48,557 nucleotides of DNA from Cognaticolwellia sediminilitoris (GTDB lineage: Bacteria; Pseudomonadota; Gammaproteobacteria; Enterobacterales; Alteromonadaceae). Of the stretch, positions 1 through 9,839 are shown piece after piece. The notes beneath the pieces are model-generated. The model was not told the DNA's origin and searched no databases. It saw only the letters and a list, made by a program, of their open reading frames with translations. The DNA lies in assembly GCA_002104535.1 (NCBI GenBank), contig NBOG01000004.1:259453-308009 (forward strand), given 5' to 3'. Position 1 is the stretch's first letter. Each line of letters starts with the position of its first letter. A program made the translations under genes and the position numbers.

Positions 1-4
1 ATAG

Positions 5-22
5 GTCGGGCTTTAGCCCGAC
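5..22. repeat. REP hairpin, family 1
   Basis: Perfect 7-bp stem (GTCGGGC/GCCCGAC) with a TTTA loop, preceded by TAG and followed by AAA. The same unit recurs at 207-224 and, slightly changed, at 103-118 and 706-721. It is the left-most arm of the repeat cluster around the RAYT gene. Confidence 0.85.
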
Positions 23-102
23 AAATGCACAATAACAAACTATATTGATCTAATAATCTAACCTACAAAATATGCAAAACACAGATTGCAATCACCCGTA
101 GC

Positions 103-156
103 TCGGGCTTTAACCCGACAAAGCATTTAGTGTGTTGGCCTAAAGACCAACCTACA
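103..156. repeat. 54-bp paired REP unit (BIME), left copy
   Basis: Two hairpins in one unit: a TCGGG/CCCGA hairpin (103-118), then a 15-bp linker, then a GTTGG/CCAAC hairpin (134-151) ending in CCTACA. The unit is repeated without mismatch at 706-759, so identical direct copies flank the transposase gene. CTAC at the right foot is the reverse complement of GTAG, so the two hairpins point toward each other. Confidence 0.85.
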
Positions 157-202
157 AAATATGACACCCTATAGAATGCATCTCGAAGGCATTAATTCAC
201 CT

Positions 203-224
203 GTAGGTCGGGCTTTAGCCCGAC
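203..224. repeat. REP hairpin, family 1, immediately upstream of RAYT
   Basis: GTAG foot at 203-206, followed by a perfect GTCGGGC-TTTA-GCCCGAC hairpin (207-224). It lies 22 bp before the RAYT start codon. A GTAG tetranucleotide at the hairpin foot is the recognised mark of REP sequences handled by RAYT enzymes. Confidence 0.85.
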
Positions 225-246
225 AAAACTCATTAAGGATTTATTT

Positions 247-699
247 ATGTCATGGAATGACTTGCGTAAAGGCAGGTATTCACAAAATAACGGTGAATAT
301 TTTATTACTTTTAACACCAATAAGAGGCGGTTAATATTTAACGAATTTACATTAGCTCAACTTTTCTGCCGACAAATCAAAATAAATGAAAAGAAACATC
401 AATGCCTTTGGTTAACTTGGGTTTTAATGCCTGATCACTTTCATGGCTTATTACAATTTAATAAAAATGAGACTCAGTTGTCGACAGTCGTAGGTGAGTT
501 GAAGGGGGCATCAGCACATTTAATTAATCAATTAAATGGCAGTAAAGAAAAGTTATGGCAATCATCTTTTTATGATCATGCATTAAGGCAAGAAGAGAAT
601 CGAAAAGATATTGCACGATATATAGTTTCTAACCCCTTAAGAAAAAAATTGGTAAAAGATATACGAAATTACCCCTTTTGGAATTCCATATATCTATAA
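247..699 (+). CDS. REP-associated tyrosine transposase (RAYT, Y1/IS200-like)
   Basis: A 150-residue single-domain HUH nuclease of the TnpA_REP group. The metal-binding HUH motif is His64-Phe-His66, within MPDHFHGLL. The likely nucleophile is Tyr125 in the conserved YIVSNP segment, and a WQSSFYDHALR block (about 104-114) matches the family. Length is usual for a compact RAYT. The ATG has an AAGGA Shine-Dalgarno about 8 nt upstream. RAYTs cut and join single-stranded DNA at REP hairpins and are thought to spread these as non-autonomous elements while remaining single-copy residents. Here REP hairpins lie on both sides and a 54-bp unit is duplicated around the gene, so the enzyme and its substrate sit together. 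No accessory gene is visible. The reading frame is intact and both catalytic motifs are present. Confidence 0.92.
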   Translation: MSWNDLRKGRYSQNNGEYFITFNTNKRRLIFNEFTLAQLFCRQIKINEKKHQCLWLTWVLMPDHFHGLLQFNKNETQLSTVVGELKGASAHLINQLNGSKEKLWQSSFYDHALRQEENRKDIARYIVSNPLRKKLVKDIRNYPFWNSIYL

Positions 700-705
700 C
701 ACAGG

Positions 706-759
706 TCGGGCTTTAACCCGACAAAGCATTTAGTGTGTTGGCCTAAAGACCAACCTACA
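706..759. repeat. 54-bp paired REP unit (BIME), right copy
   Basis: Identical to 103-156. It begins 7 bp after the RAYT stop codon, preceded by a GG that extends the first hairpin foot. With the left copy it brackets the RAYT as a direct repeat 603 bp apart. Confidence 0.85.
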
Positions 760-831
760 TATGGAATTAATTCAAAGAACAACCTAAATAAATGTGGTCT
801 TAATCTAAGGTTCAACCTACTAGATATTTAT

Positions 832-3300
832 TTAGGTAGTTGGTGGGGTGATTTGACGAGTTAATTGATACCTGAATAGGACCTCTTGAGTCACATCAAA
901 AAGTTGTGCAACGCCAGCAACACTCCATATATCTTGCTCAATTTGTTTGCCACGGTGAATAGCATAAGAGCCAATGTAGCTAAGTTCCGGGTTTAAGTAG
1001 TCCATATCGGGCTCTGCAGCTCGTGATAGTTTCAATAGCACGCAGAAAAACTGACCTTTTTTCAACGCTTGATGTATAAACATCTGCTTTAACTTTTCAC
1101 TACCGAATTCAGACGCTAGCTTAGTCGTTGCTTTCTTCTCTAAATTGTTTTCATCAGCATTAATGGCAATATAAAGTAAATCATCACTTGCTTCATCAGT
1201 TGGCACCATTTTCTTTAACTTTGCTGTCAAGTTAACCATTAGTTCAGGGTGACCAAATATTGGAAATAAGTTGTAATATAAATTATTATCACTGAGCTTC
1301 CTCATCGCTGACATCAAGTTACTGCTAGAAACTCCACTTGCGATAACTTCAGTTTTATATCGACTACCGCTTGTTTGAATAACTACACTCGGAATATTTA
1401 AACTTCTACTGTAAATGTTGCGCAATGCTTTTGCTAAGCCAGGGCTAGACATAGCATATTCATCTGTAGTTAATTTATCACGGTTTTTTTCAATTAACGC
1501 TCTAAAAAACTTCCGGCCGATATGTTGATGCTGTTTAACAAAAACTCTTAGATTTAAAGTTGTTTTTGCGCTATTGATTCGCATGACTTCATAAGGCAAG
1601 CCCGCTAAATCAAAAGCAGAGGTGATTTTTTGTAATGCAGGAAAACTGACCGATACAATGTCCCCTTTCACTAAGGCTGTTGATTTTTCTAGCTCAACTT
1701 TTAGTCCTGACTTCGAAAAATCCAGTGAAGTCCCTTGCCATTTAATGTTATCTATTTCTATTTGCGCTGGCGTTTTATACTTAAAACGCAATTCTTGTCG
1801 GTGATTCCTATAGTTTATGCCTACCTCATCAACACTGAACGGTTCACTCATGCGCTTATGGCCAAATGCTTTTAATTTAGTCGTGTTGATGCCCTCATAA
1901 GGCAATGCTTTATATGCTTTTGAGGCTTCAGAATAGGTAACATCTTCTGCAACAATATAAAAAGGCGTGTTGTTTAACAGTAACTTAACTTCATCTGGAA
2001 CTGGCAAGTTTAAGAATTCATTTTGTCTAGTTAAAGTATTAGATAACGTTAATGGAGATTCAGCTCGACGAGGAAAGACATCAGCCAAGGTTAGTTGCAC
2101 GACTTTAAAGCTATCTTTAGATGCCGCGAAACCTAAATAATATGGTAAGAATTCTTCATCTTCAGCAAGTTGCATTTCATCTGCGGTATAAAAATAACTT
2201 TTACCTAAACTTGTATGAATAAAACTAAAAACCAATAGTGGCTTACCCGAAACAGTCGCTTTTTTAAGTCTTTCTATTCGTTCAGGCGTTAACAAACAAT
2301 ATAATGTTGAATAGCGTTTTTCATCTTGCCAGTATTGAAAAAGCTTTTGGTTATTATTACAAGTTAACGCATATTTTGGCGTTAACTTGTCATCATTACT
2401 TTCAATGAAAATCGGTAATTCATTGGATTTAGGTAGTACATATTGCTCAAAATTACGCGACTGTAACGCTTGAATTGTATTATCTAAATTGATCTTATAT
2501 CGACGTTTATTGCCTTGGATAAAGCCATCGAGGAATTTTGAAAAGCTGTCTGGGCGACTTGTTTGCTCAGTAATTCTTTCTGCGCCTACCAACTGTATGT
2601 TATCAACTGTTTGTATATTTTTTATCTGATAATCAAAGTCACTATTGCCACCAAATTGAAACTCTTCTTCTAAACCAGTAAATCGTAAACTAATTTGCTG
2701 ACCTAATTTGATCGGCTGAATACCGTTGATTCTAAATTTACAGCCTTTAATACTTAGATCTGAACTGGTACATTCGAAACGGTGATTATTATCTAAGGTT
2801 ACTTGAACTGAAACGGCAAAGTTCATTCTCTCTTCACAGCGGTCAAAATAAGGCCCAAAGCTAAAGAATTTTGCCGGATATTGTGATTTTTCTAGACTTC
2901 TACTGTTATCAATTTGAGGATTAACATTGATACGTTTTTTTTCTTTTTGATAAATAACACGAAAGTTATTTTCAGTGTTCATCGTTGCTTCATAAACACC
3001 AAAGGTATAACTTCCATAGTGTCTGAAGGTATCTAAAAAAACATTTTTTGCAATATTGTCTAAAAAGTGAGTTTTATTTTCGTGTTCAAATGGTTTGCAT
3101 TCACCATCGACATGCCCTCGTAAATCAATCAGCCGAGAACAAGGCGCAGCTAAACGTTTCAACTCCATTTTAAGTAAGAAGCGTTCTGATTTAGGGATGT
3201 TTTTTGCCACAGCATTATATCTAGCTTCAAAGTCACTATTTAAGACTTGGCCACTAAATTGTTTAATAATTTTTTGATACTTTGAAAAATCGTTATTCAT
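832..3300 (-). CDS. PilZ-domain c-di-GMP receptor protein (PlzC-like)
   Basis: An 822-residue protein with two PilZ domains. The first (about 152-245) shows RxxxR at Arg154-Arg158 and DxSxxG at Asp181-Gly186. The second (about 498-600) shows RxxxR at Arg501-Arg505 and DxSxxG at Asp527-Gly532. Both therefore keep the full c-di-GMP-binding signature. The remaining sequence, including residues 1-150 and 620-822, has no motif I recognise, and I see no signal peptide or membrane segment, so it is probably cytoplasmic. Size and position beside radA match Vibrio cholerae PlzC (VC2344), whose family affects motility and virulence. It is divergent from radA across a 381-bp spacer. The ATG at 3300 lacks a strong Shine-Dalgarno. 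Its output partner is unknown. Confidence 0.85.
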   Translation of the reverse strand: MNNDFSKYQKIIKQFSGQVLNSDFEARYNAVAKNIPKSERFLLKMELKRLAAPCSRLIDLRGHVDGECKPFEHENKTHFLDNIAKNVFLDTFRHYGSYTFGVYEATMNTENNFRVIYQKEKKRINVNPQIDNSRSLEKSQYPAKFFSFGPYFDRCEERMNFAVSVQVTLDNNHRFECTSSDLSIKGCKFRINGIQPIKLGQQISLRFTGLEEEFQFGGNSDFDYQIKNIQTVDNIQLVGAERITEQTSRPDSFSKFLDGFIQGNKRRYKINLDNTIQALQSRNFEQYVLPKSNELPIFIESNDDKLTPKYALTCNNNQKLFQYWQDEKRYSTLYCLLTPERIERLKKATVSGKPLLVFSFIHTSLGKSYFYTADEMQLAEDEEFLPYYLGFAASKDSFKVVQLTLADVFPRRAESPLTLSNTLTRQNEFLNLPVPDEVKLLLNNTPFYIVAEDVTYSEASKAYKALPYEGINTTKLKAFGHKRMSEPFSVDEVGINYRNHRQELRFKYKTPAQIEIDNIKWQGTSLDFSKSGLKVELEKSTALVKGDIVSVSFPALQKITSAFDLAGLPYEVMRINSAKTTLNLRVFVKQHQHIGRKFFRALIEKNRDKLTTDEYAMSSPGLAKALRNIYSRSLNIPSVVIQTSGSRYKTEVIASGVSSSNLMSAMRKLSDNNLYYNLFPIFGHPELMVNLTAKLKKMVPTDEASDDLLYIAINADENNLEKKATTKLASEFGSEKLKQMFIHQALKKGQFFCVLLKLSRAAEPDMDYLNPELSYIGSYAIHRGKQIEQDIWSVAGVAQLFDVTQEVLFRYQLTRQITPPTT

Positions 3301-3681
3301 TTAAGTTTTAATATCTTTACAATAAAATAAACTACTCGTCTTATATTAATCTAGTATAAGTGCCATGTTAAATAAATAACACCACAATAAAGCATTGATC
3401 AACATTGATTTGTAAACAGTTTGTAATAAATTCTACTAAATTATAAGCAAAAACTGTTCCTATATATTTAAGTTTATATAAGCACAATTACAAATCATGA
3501 CAGTTTAATTTAACACACTGAATATAAAAGAATAAATATAAAATATGTTTTTGACTAACGAAACATATTATTAATTAAACTGGCATTTAACTTGAAGTTA
3601 ATTTGTCATAGTTTTGACTAATTGTTTATTATCTATAACATGCTGGCGGTTAAAATTTAATTTAAGAAAATAGGTATCTCA
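3301..3681. other. Intergenic region between divergent pilZ and radA
   Basis: 381 bp of very AT-rich DNA that must hold promoters for both genes. I see no ORF, strong hairpin or repeat. A TTGACT hexamer lies near 3615 and TATAAC near 3635, but their spacing of about 14 bp is short, so I do not assign a promoter. Confidence 0.4.
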
Positions 3682-5070
3682 ATGGCTAAAGTAGCAAAAT
3701 TAGAATTCGTTTGTACTGATTGCGGTATGAACTATCCTCGTTGGCAAGGACAATGCCGATGCGGAGCCTGGAATACCTTAGCTGAAATGAAGATTCCTGC
3801 GAATCAAAGTAAAAGTCCAACAAAAAGTAGAATATCAACTGGTGGTTATGCTGGTGGTACAGGTGGTGGCTCGAAAAAAATTAATGAAGTTGAATCCACT
3901 GAAGCCGAAAAACAATTAACCGGTATCGGTGAATTAGACCGAGTATTATGTGGTGGAGTAACAACAGGCTCCGTCAATATCATATCAGGCGATCCTGGTG
4001 CGGGTAAAACCACCCTACTTTCTGATTTAGTCGCTCGTATGTCTAAGTTAATGCCTTCACTTTATTGTACTGCGGAAGAATCGCTATCACAGTTTAAAAA
4101 CAGGGTTCAGCGTTTAAAGCTTGATTATAATCCTGACGAATTATACTTACTGTCAGAAACCAGTGTTGAAGCGATCATTGAAGAGTTAGAGCAAAAAAAG
4201 ATCAAGTTTGCTGTCATTGATTCAATTCAAGCTGTAGTTACCGATAATGCGAACGGTAGCCCAGGTTCACCCTCACAAGTTAAAAGTGCAGCCCAAGCAT
4301 TAACGCAATACTGTAAGCAAAATAACGTTACTATGTTTTTAATTGCTCACGTCAATAAAAACAACGAAATTGCTGGCCCACAAACCTTAGTACATATTGT
4401 TGATGCCCTGCTCCATATTGATACTAACGATGGACAAATACGGACACTAAGAGCCAATAAAAACCGTTTTGGCGACATAGATACTGTCGGTATTTTTAAA
4501 ATGTGTGAACGCGGTATGCTCAGTGTTGATAACCCCAGTGAGATATTTCTCTCTGGCTCAAGTACAGAATCTCCCGGCTCAGCGATTACCTGTATCAGAA
4601 AAGGTAATCGTAATTTGCTGCTCGAAATTCAATGCCTCACCACAGAAACCGAAGCTGAATTTCCTCAGCGAGTTTGCGTTGGTCTAAATATGAACCGCAT
4701 TAAAATGTTAACGGGCATTTTGCGTAAACATACCAAAACTAAAATTTATCACGATACCTTTTTCAATATCATTGGCGGCTTAAAAATAGATGAATCGGAA
4801 ACCTGTATCGATCTTGCATTAGTCACTGCACTACTAAGTAGTTTAAATGAATTTGTTATCCCAAGAACAACCTGCATCATGGGAGAACTCAGCTTAAACG
4901 GAGATGTTCGCCCTATTGACAGCGGTGTGCCACGGGTAAAAGAAGCAGCGCAACATGGCTTTTCTGAAATATTTATACCGTTTCGAAATTATCATAAATC
5001 GATGGAAGGCTTAGGTGCAAAAATCATTCCCGTTAAAACCATTCATGAATTACTTGAGTTGATTAAATAA
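3682..5070 (+). CDS. radA: DNA repair protein RadA
   Basis: 462 residues (E. coli RadA has 460). RadA is a RecA-like DnaB-type helicase that drives branch migration in recombination intermediates. Order of parts: N-terminal zinc finger (Cys11, Cys14, Cys25, Cys27), RecA-like ATPase with Walker A GDPGAGKT (103-110), RadA-specific KNRFG motif (260-264), and a C-terminal Lon-protease-like domain (about 290-462). Two oddities: the second cysteine pair is CxC rather than the usual CxxC, and the ATPase core is quite diverged from E. coli. The start ATG has AGG 7 nt upstream. It ends at a strong bidirectional terminator facing metH. The PilZ neighbour is the conserved gammaproteobacterial context. 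Confidence 0.95.
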   Translation: MAKVAKLEFVCTDCGMNYPRWQGQCRCGAWNTLAEMKIPANQSKSPTKSRISTGGYAGGTGGGSKKINEVESTEAEKQLTGIGELDRVLCGGVTTGSVNIISGDPGAGKTTLLSDLVARMSKLMPSLYCTAEESLSQFKNRVQRLKLDYNPDELYLLSETSVEAIIEELEQKKIKFAVIDSIQAVVTDNANGSPGSPSQVKSAAQALTQYCKQNNVTMFLIAHVNKNNEIAGPQTLVHIVDALLHIDTNDGQIRTLRANKNRFGDIDTVGIFKMCERGMLSVDNPSEIFLSGSSTESPGSAITCIRKGNRNLLLEIQCLTTETEAEFPQRVCVGLNMNRIKMLTGILRKHTKTKIYHDTFFNIIGGLKIDESETCIDLALVTALLSSLNEFVIPRTTCIMGELSLNGDVRPIDSGVPRVKEAAQHGFSEIFIPFRNYHKSMEGLGAKIIPVKTIHELLELIK

Positions 5071-5084
5071 CTTCTATTCAAAAT

Positions 5085-5119
5085 AAAAAAGTGCACGTTA
5101 TTATAACGTGCACTTTTTT
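5085..5119. terminator. Bidirectional terminator between radA and metH
   Basis: 10-bp perfect stem GTGCACGTTA (5091-5100)/TAACGTGCAC (5104-5113) with a TTA loop, preceded by six A and followed by six T. It serves the convergent radA (+) and metH (-) transcripts. Confidence 0.9.
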
Positions 5120-5167
5120 AACTTAACGATTATTTCGCTTAATTGTTATTTCGAATAAATTATTAAC

Positions 5168-8100
5168 TTATTCAGGCTCATAGTCTAAGTTAGCTGACAA
5201 CCAACGCTCAGCTTGTGGCATAGTCATTTCTTTACGAATGGCATAGCTTTCTACTTGATCTTTCGCAACTTTAGCAACAGCAAAATACTTCGACTCTGGG
5301 TGAGCAAAATACCAACCACTAACCGCAGCACCTGGCCACATGGCAAAGCTTGAGGTTAATTCCATGCCAATGTTTTCTTCAACATTGAGTAACTGCCATA
5401 ACAAACCTTTTTCGGTATGCTCAGGACATGCAGGGTAACCCGGTGCGGGACGAATACCTTGATACTTTTCACGAATTAAGCTGTCGTTATCTAAATTTTC
5501 ATCTGTTGCATAACCCCAATACTCTTTGCGAATTTTTTCATGCAAATATTCCGCGCTCGCTTCTGCTAACCTGTCAGCGACGGCTTTGATCAAAATACTA
5601 TTGTAGTCGTCGTGGTCTTCGGCAAATGCTTTAACTAACGCTTCAACGCCAAAACCGGCAGATACCGCAAAAGCGCCAACATAATCATCAATTCCTGACG
5701 CTTTATCTGCAACATAATCTGCTAAACATCGGTTAAATTGGCCGGCAGGTTTTTTGCTTTGTTGGCGTAACTGATGCAGTTTCATTAGCTTTTCTGTGCG
5801 CGAATCATCAGTATAAAGCTGCAAGTCATCTTGTTCTCGATTAGCTGGAAACAAACCAAATACTGCTTTTGCCGATAGCTTTTTATTATTGATCACGTCA
5901 TCTAACATGGCATTAGCATCGTTGAATAACTTAGTCGCCTCTTCGCCTACCACTTCATGCTTAAGAATTAACGGATATTTACCCGATAACTGCCATGTCA
6001 TGAAAAATGGTGTCCAGTCGATGTAATTTCTCACAATGTTTAAATCAATGTTATCGAGTACAGTTACGCCTAATTTATTCGGTACCTTAGGGGTATAATT
6101 ATCGAAACTAATCGGAACAGCGTTAGCTCTAGCATCTTTTAATGAAATTAAACTCGAACGCGGTCCTTTTTTGTAATGGCGTTCACGTACTTTGACATAT
6201 TCGGCCTTTTGTCGCTCCATAAAAGCCGCACGGTTTTCATCTGATAATAAAGTACTAACCACAGAGACAGAGCGTGAAGCATTCGGTACGTATACTACAG
6301 GGTGTTGATATTGTGGTTCAATTTTTACCGCTGTATGCGCTTTAGAGGTCGTTGCACCGCCAATCAATAGCGGTAACTCAAACTCTTGTCGCTTCATTTC
6401 TTTCGCCACATGGACCATTTCATCAAGTGATGGCGTGATCAAGCCCGATAAACCAATAATATCGACTTTTTCTTCACGTGCGACACGTAAAATATCTTCA
6501 CATGACACCATCACACCTAAGTCGATAATGTCGTAATTATTACACTGCAACACCACGCCAACGATATTTTTGCCGATATCATGCACATCGCCTTTAACCG
6601 TTGCTAGTAATACCTTACCGTTAGACTTTACTTCGGTTTTTTCTGCTTCAATAAACGGATTTAAATGCGCTACTGCTTGTTTCATCACCCGTGCTGATTT
6701 TACCACTTGCGGCAAAAACATTTCTCCCGCGCCAAATAAATCGCCAACAACATTCATGCCGTCCATCAACGGACCTTCGATTACATCTAATGGTCTAACG
6801 GCTTCTAATCTTGCTGCTTCAGTATCTTCGAGGATAAACTCATTAATACCTTTAACAAGCGAATATTCTAAGCGTTTATTGACCGGTAACTCTCGCCACG
6901 AAAGGTCAGACTTACTATTTTGACTGCCTGCTTGGCCGCGATACTCTTGGGCAATATCGAGTAAGCGTTCAGTAGCGCCATCGTCAGAGTTTTGAATAAC
7001 ATCTTCAACAGCTAAACGCAGATTGTCAGGAATATCTGAATAAATGGCTAATTGACCGGCGTTAACAATGCCCATATCCATACCGTTTTTAATGGCATGA
7101 TAAAGAAATACAGCATGTATAGCTTCTCGTACAGGGTTATTGCCGCGAAATGAAAATGAGACATTAGAGACACCGCCTGAAATCATCGCGTGTGGTAAAT
7201 TTTGCTTTATATCGCCGACTGCTTCGATAAAATCGCGAGCATAATTATTATGTTCTTCAATACCGGTAGCGACAGCAAAAATATTGGGGTCGAATATAAT
7301 ATCTTCCGCGGGGAAACCAATTTCATTCACCAAAATATGATAAGCACGCTGACAAATTTCAAATTTACGTATGCGCGTATCTGCCTGGCCAGTTTCATCA
7401 AATGCCATGACGATAACCGCAGCGCCGTAACGACGAAGCAATTCAGCTTGGTGACGGAAAATTTCTTCACCTTCTTTCAAACTGATCGAGTTAACAACGC
7501 CCTTACCTTGAATGCACTTTAAACCCGCCTCTAAAATATCCCATTTAGAAGAGTCGAGCATGATCGGTACTTTGGCGATATCAGGCTCACCGGCGACTAA
7601 ATTAAGAAATCGCACCATGGCAGCTTGCGAGTCAAGCATGCCTTCATCCATATTGATATCAATAATCTGAGCGCCGTTTTCAACTTGCTGTAATGCTACG
7701 GCAATGGCTTGGTCGTAGTTTTCTTCGGTGATCAAACGCTTAAAAACAGCTGAACCAGTAACGTTTGTTCGCTCACCCACATTAACAAACAAACTATCAG
7801 CTTTTATTGTTAATGCTTCTAAGCCTGATAACCGACAGGCAATTTCTCTAGGTTTAATTTCACGGGGAGCAATGTTTGCCACGGCATCTGCCATGCCTTT
7901 AATATGGGCAGGTGTTGTACCACAACAGCCGCCAATAATATTCAAAAAGCCAGCTGATGCCCACTCAGCAACATGCTTGTCCATATCTTCAACGGTAAAG
8001 TCATATTCACCAAAAGCGTTAGGTAAGCCGGCATTAGGATGCGCCGTAACGGCAACATCTGAAATACGACTTAACTCTTCGACATATTGGCGCAGCTCTA

Positions 8101-8896
8101 CTGGCCCAAGCGCACAGTTCAAACCAAAAGAGATGGGTTTAGCATGACGTAACGAGTTATAAAAGGCTTCGGTAGTTTGTCCTGATAACGTTCGACCTGA
8201 TGCATCGGTTATTGTGCCTGAAATCATTACGGGTAATCGTTCACCGCGGCTTTCAAACACGGTTTCAATGGCAAAAATAGCAGCTTTTGCGTTCAGGGTA
8301 TCAAAAATGGTTTCAATTAAAATGATATCACTGCCGCCATCGATCAACGCGTTGGTTGATTCAATATAGGCATCTTTAAGTTGATCAAAAGTGACATTTC
8401 GAAAAGCGGGATCGTTAACATCTGGCGATATTGAACAGGTGCGATTAGTTGGCCCTAACACGCCAGCAACAAAACGTGGCTTGTTTGGATTTTTAGCGGT
8501 AAATTCATCAGCGACTTCACGAGCTAATTGCGCCGCTTTTAAATTGATCTCAGCACTATGGGCTTCCATGTCATAATCGGCCATAGCAATAGTAGTCGCA
8601 TTGAAAGTATTAGTTTCAAGAATATCAGCACCTGCAATGAGATATTCACGATGAATAGCTTTAATAATATCAGGCTGAGTAAGCACTAACATGTCGTTAT
8701 TGCCTTTGACATCACAATGCCAGTCGGCAAAAGCTTCGCCACGATAATCTTGCTCTTCAAACTTGTATGCTTGGATCATGGTGCCCATTGCACCATCTAA
8801 AATTAAGATGCGTTTATCTAACTGATCTTGTAATAAGCCATATGACGGTGAATGCACGATGGCCGTGCCTGATTGAGAATTTAGTTGCTTAGCCAC
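5168..8896 (-). CDS. metH: Cobalamin-dependent methionine synthase MetH
   Basis: Transfers methyl from 5-methyltetrahydrofolate to homocysteine through cob(I)alamin. The domains are in standard order: homocysteine-binding barrel with zinc ligands in a FGLNC block and in IIGGCCGTT; pterin-binding barrel ([11 protein letters not shown]); cap and cobalamin-binding domain with DVHDIGKN, supplying the lower-axial His; and a C-terminal AdoMet reactivation domain. The frame is open to an ATG at 8935, but that start would overlap metA by 47 bp. I prefer GTG at 8896: AGGGA lies 6 nt upstream and it overlaps the metA stop by 8 nt, giving 1242 residues. A further GTG at 8857 would match the E. coli length (1227) almost exactly. 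It is the second gene of a metA-metH operon under MetJ-type boxes. Confidence 0.95.
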   Translation of the reverse strand: MAKQLNSQSGTAIVHSPSYGLLQDQLDKRILILDGAMGTMIQAYKFEEQDYRGEAFADWHCDVKGNNDMLVLTQPDIIKAIHREYLIAGADILETNTFNATTIAMADYDMEAHSAEINLKAAQLAREVADEFTAKNPNKPRFVAGVLGPTNRTCSISPDVNDPAFRNVTFDQLKDAYIESTNALIDGGSDIILIETIFDTLNAKAAIFAIETVFESRGERLPVMISGTITDASGRTLSGQTTEAFYNSLRHAKPISFGLNCALGPVELRQYVEELSRISDVAVTAHPNAGLPNAFGEYDFTVEDMDKHVAEWASAGFLNIIGGCCGTTPAHIKGMADAVANIAPREIKPREIACRLSGLEALTIKADSLFVNVGERTNVTGSAVFKRLITEENYDQAIAVALQQVENGAQIIDINMDEGMLDSQAAMVRFLNLVAGEPDIAKVPIMLDSSKWDILEAGLKCIQGKGVVNSISLKEGEEIFRHQAELLRRYGAAVIVMAFDETGQADTRIRKFEICQRAYHILVNEIGFPAEDIIFDPNIFAVATGIEEHNNYARDFIEAVGDIKQNLPHAMISGGVSNVSFSFRGNNPVREAIHAVFLYHAIKNGMDMGIVNAGQLAIYSDIPDNLRLAVEDVIQNSDDGATERLLDIAQEYRGQAGSQNSKSDLSWRELPVNKRLEYSLVKGINEFILEDTEAARLEAVRPLDVIEGPLMDGMNVVGDLFGAGEMFLPQVVKSARVMKQAVAHLNPFIEAEKTEVKSNGKVLLATVKGDVHDIGKNIVGVVLQCNNYDIIDLGVMVSCEDILRVAREEKVDIIGLSGLITPSLDEMVHVAKEMKRQEFELPLLIGGATTSKAHTAVKIEPQYQHPVVYVPNASRSVSVVSTLLSDENRAAFMERQKAEYVKVRERHYKKGPRSSLISLKDARANAVPISFDNYTPKVPNKLGVTVLDNIDLNIVRNYIDWTPFFMTWQLSGKYPLILKHEVVGEEATKLFNDANAMLDDVINNKKLSAKAVFGLFPANREQDDLQLYTDDSRTEKLMKLHQLRQQSKKPAGQFNRCLADYVADKASGIDDYVGAFAVSAGFGVEALVKAFAEDHDDYNSILIKAVADRLAEASAEYLHEKIRKEYWGYATDENLDNDSLIREKYQGIRPAPGYPACPEHTEKGLLWQLLNVEENIGMELTSSFAMWPGAAVSGWYFAHPESKYFAVAKVAKDQVESYAIRKEMTMPQAERWLSANLDYEPE

Positions 8897-9839
8897 GAGA
8901 TTTCCCTGGATGAATTGCTTTAATATGGTCTGCATCTAATTGATACGGCGTAATTTGATAAACGTAGTAATTTAACCAATTGGTGAACAGCAAGCTGCCA
9001 TGGCTTCGCCAAGTGTTTGCCGTTGCAGAATTTGGATCATTATCGATAAAATAATTATCAGGTATTGTTACTGCACTACCTGACTCAAGGTCTCTAAAAT
9101 ATTCTTCACTTAACGTAGTTGCGTCATATTCAGGGTGGCCAGTTAAATAGACTTGCTGCTTGTCTTTACTCGCCGATAAATAAACCCCTGCCTCATCAGA
9201 CTCAGCCAATATTTCGAGATGCCCTAACGATTGATAGTCTGATTTATCAATATAGCCAAAACGAGAATGTGGCACATTAAAAGTTTCATCGAAACCACGT
9301 GTTAACTCCGCGTTTGGCTTTAAGCAGCGATGACGATATACGCCAGAAAGTTTTTGCTTACGCAAATGCCGCTTTAAACCGTAATGATGATATAACGCAG
9401 CGTGTGCTCCCCAGCAAGAGAACATGGTTGATGTTACATTTTTTTCTGCCCAGTCAAATACTTGGCAAATTTTGTCCCAAAAAGTAACCTGCTGATAATC
9501 TAATAACGCTAATGGTGCTCCAGTAATAATTAAGCCATCATATTGCTTATCTTTAACATCATCAAATAAGCGATAAAAATTATCTAAATGCGCCTGTGGT
9601 GTGTTTTTAGATTCATTGGCATGTATACGAATAAACTCAACATTAATTTGTAGTGGCGTGTTGGCCAACATACGTAATATCTGTACTTCGGTTTCAATTT
9701 TATTTGGCATTAAATTTAAAATCGCGACTTCCATCGGGCGTATTTCTTGATCCGCAGCACGACGTTCAGACATGACGAATATATTTTCATTGTCTAAAAT
9801 CGTTAAAGCTGGCAGTTCATTCGGAATTTTAATGGGCAT
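8889..9839 (-). CDS. metA: Homoserine O-acyltransferase MetA (nominally succinyltransferase)
   Basis: 316 residues, aligning without gaps to E. coli MetA over at least the first 150. It activates homoserine for methionine synthesis with an acyl-CoA donor. Visible features are the nucleophile Cys142 in the FSCWGA block and the catalytic GHPEYDA motif (His and Glu). The residue equivalent to E. coli Gly111 is Ala (TGAPLA). Published work on MetA assigns Gly111 to succinyl-CoA and Glu111 to acetyl-CoA specificity, so this intermediate residue leaves the donor less certain, though the rest of the sequence resembles succinyltransferases. AGGTTGA precedes the ATG. The gene is first in the operon, overlaps metH, and lies 95 bp downstream of an array of MetJ boxes. 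Confidence 0.93.
   Translation of the reverse strand: MPIKIPNELPALTILDNENIFVMSERRAADQEIRPMEVAILNLMPNKIETEVQILRMLANTPLQINVEFIRIHANESKNTPQAHLDNFYRLFDDVKDKQYDGLIITGAPLALLDYQQVTFWDKICQVFDWAEKNVTSTMFSCWGAHAALYHHYGLKRHLRKQKLSGVYRHRCLKPNAELTRGFDETFNVPHSRFGYIDKSDYQSLGHLEILAESDEAGVYLSASKDKQQVYLTGHPEYDATTLSEEYFRDLESGSAVTIPDNYFIDNDPNSATANTWRSHGSLLFTNWLNYYVYQITPYQLDADHIKAIHPGKSRG

Noticed and set aside
1-760. Possible CRISPR array from repeated palindromic units
   Set aside because: Spacing is irregular, one unit is a perfect 54-bp duplicate including its spacer, and a RAYT gene lies inside. These are REP elements.
3615-3640. TTGACT...TATAAC as the radA promoter
   Set aside because: Spacing between hexamers is about 14 bp, too short for a usual sigma-70 promoter; AT-rich DNA gives many such matches.
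7728-8147. 139-codon open frame on the plus strand inside metH
   Set aside because: It is the antisense shadow of a long conserved gene, with no protein-family features or ribosome-binding site. The same applies to similar frames opposite radA, metA, the FAD oxidase, sdaA and others.
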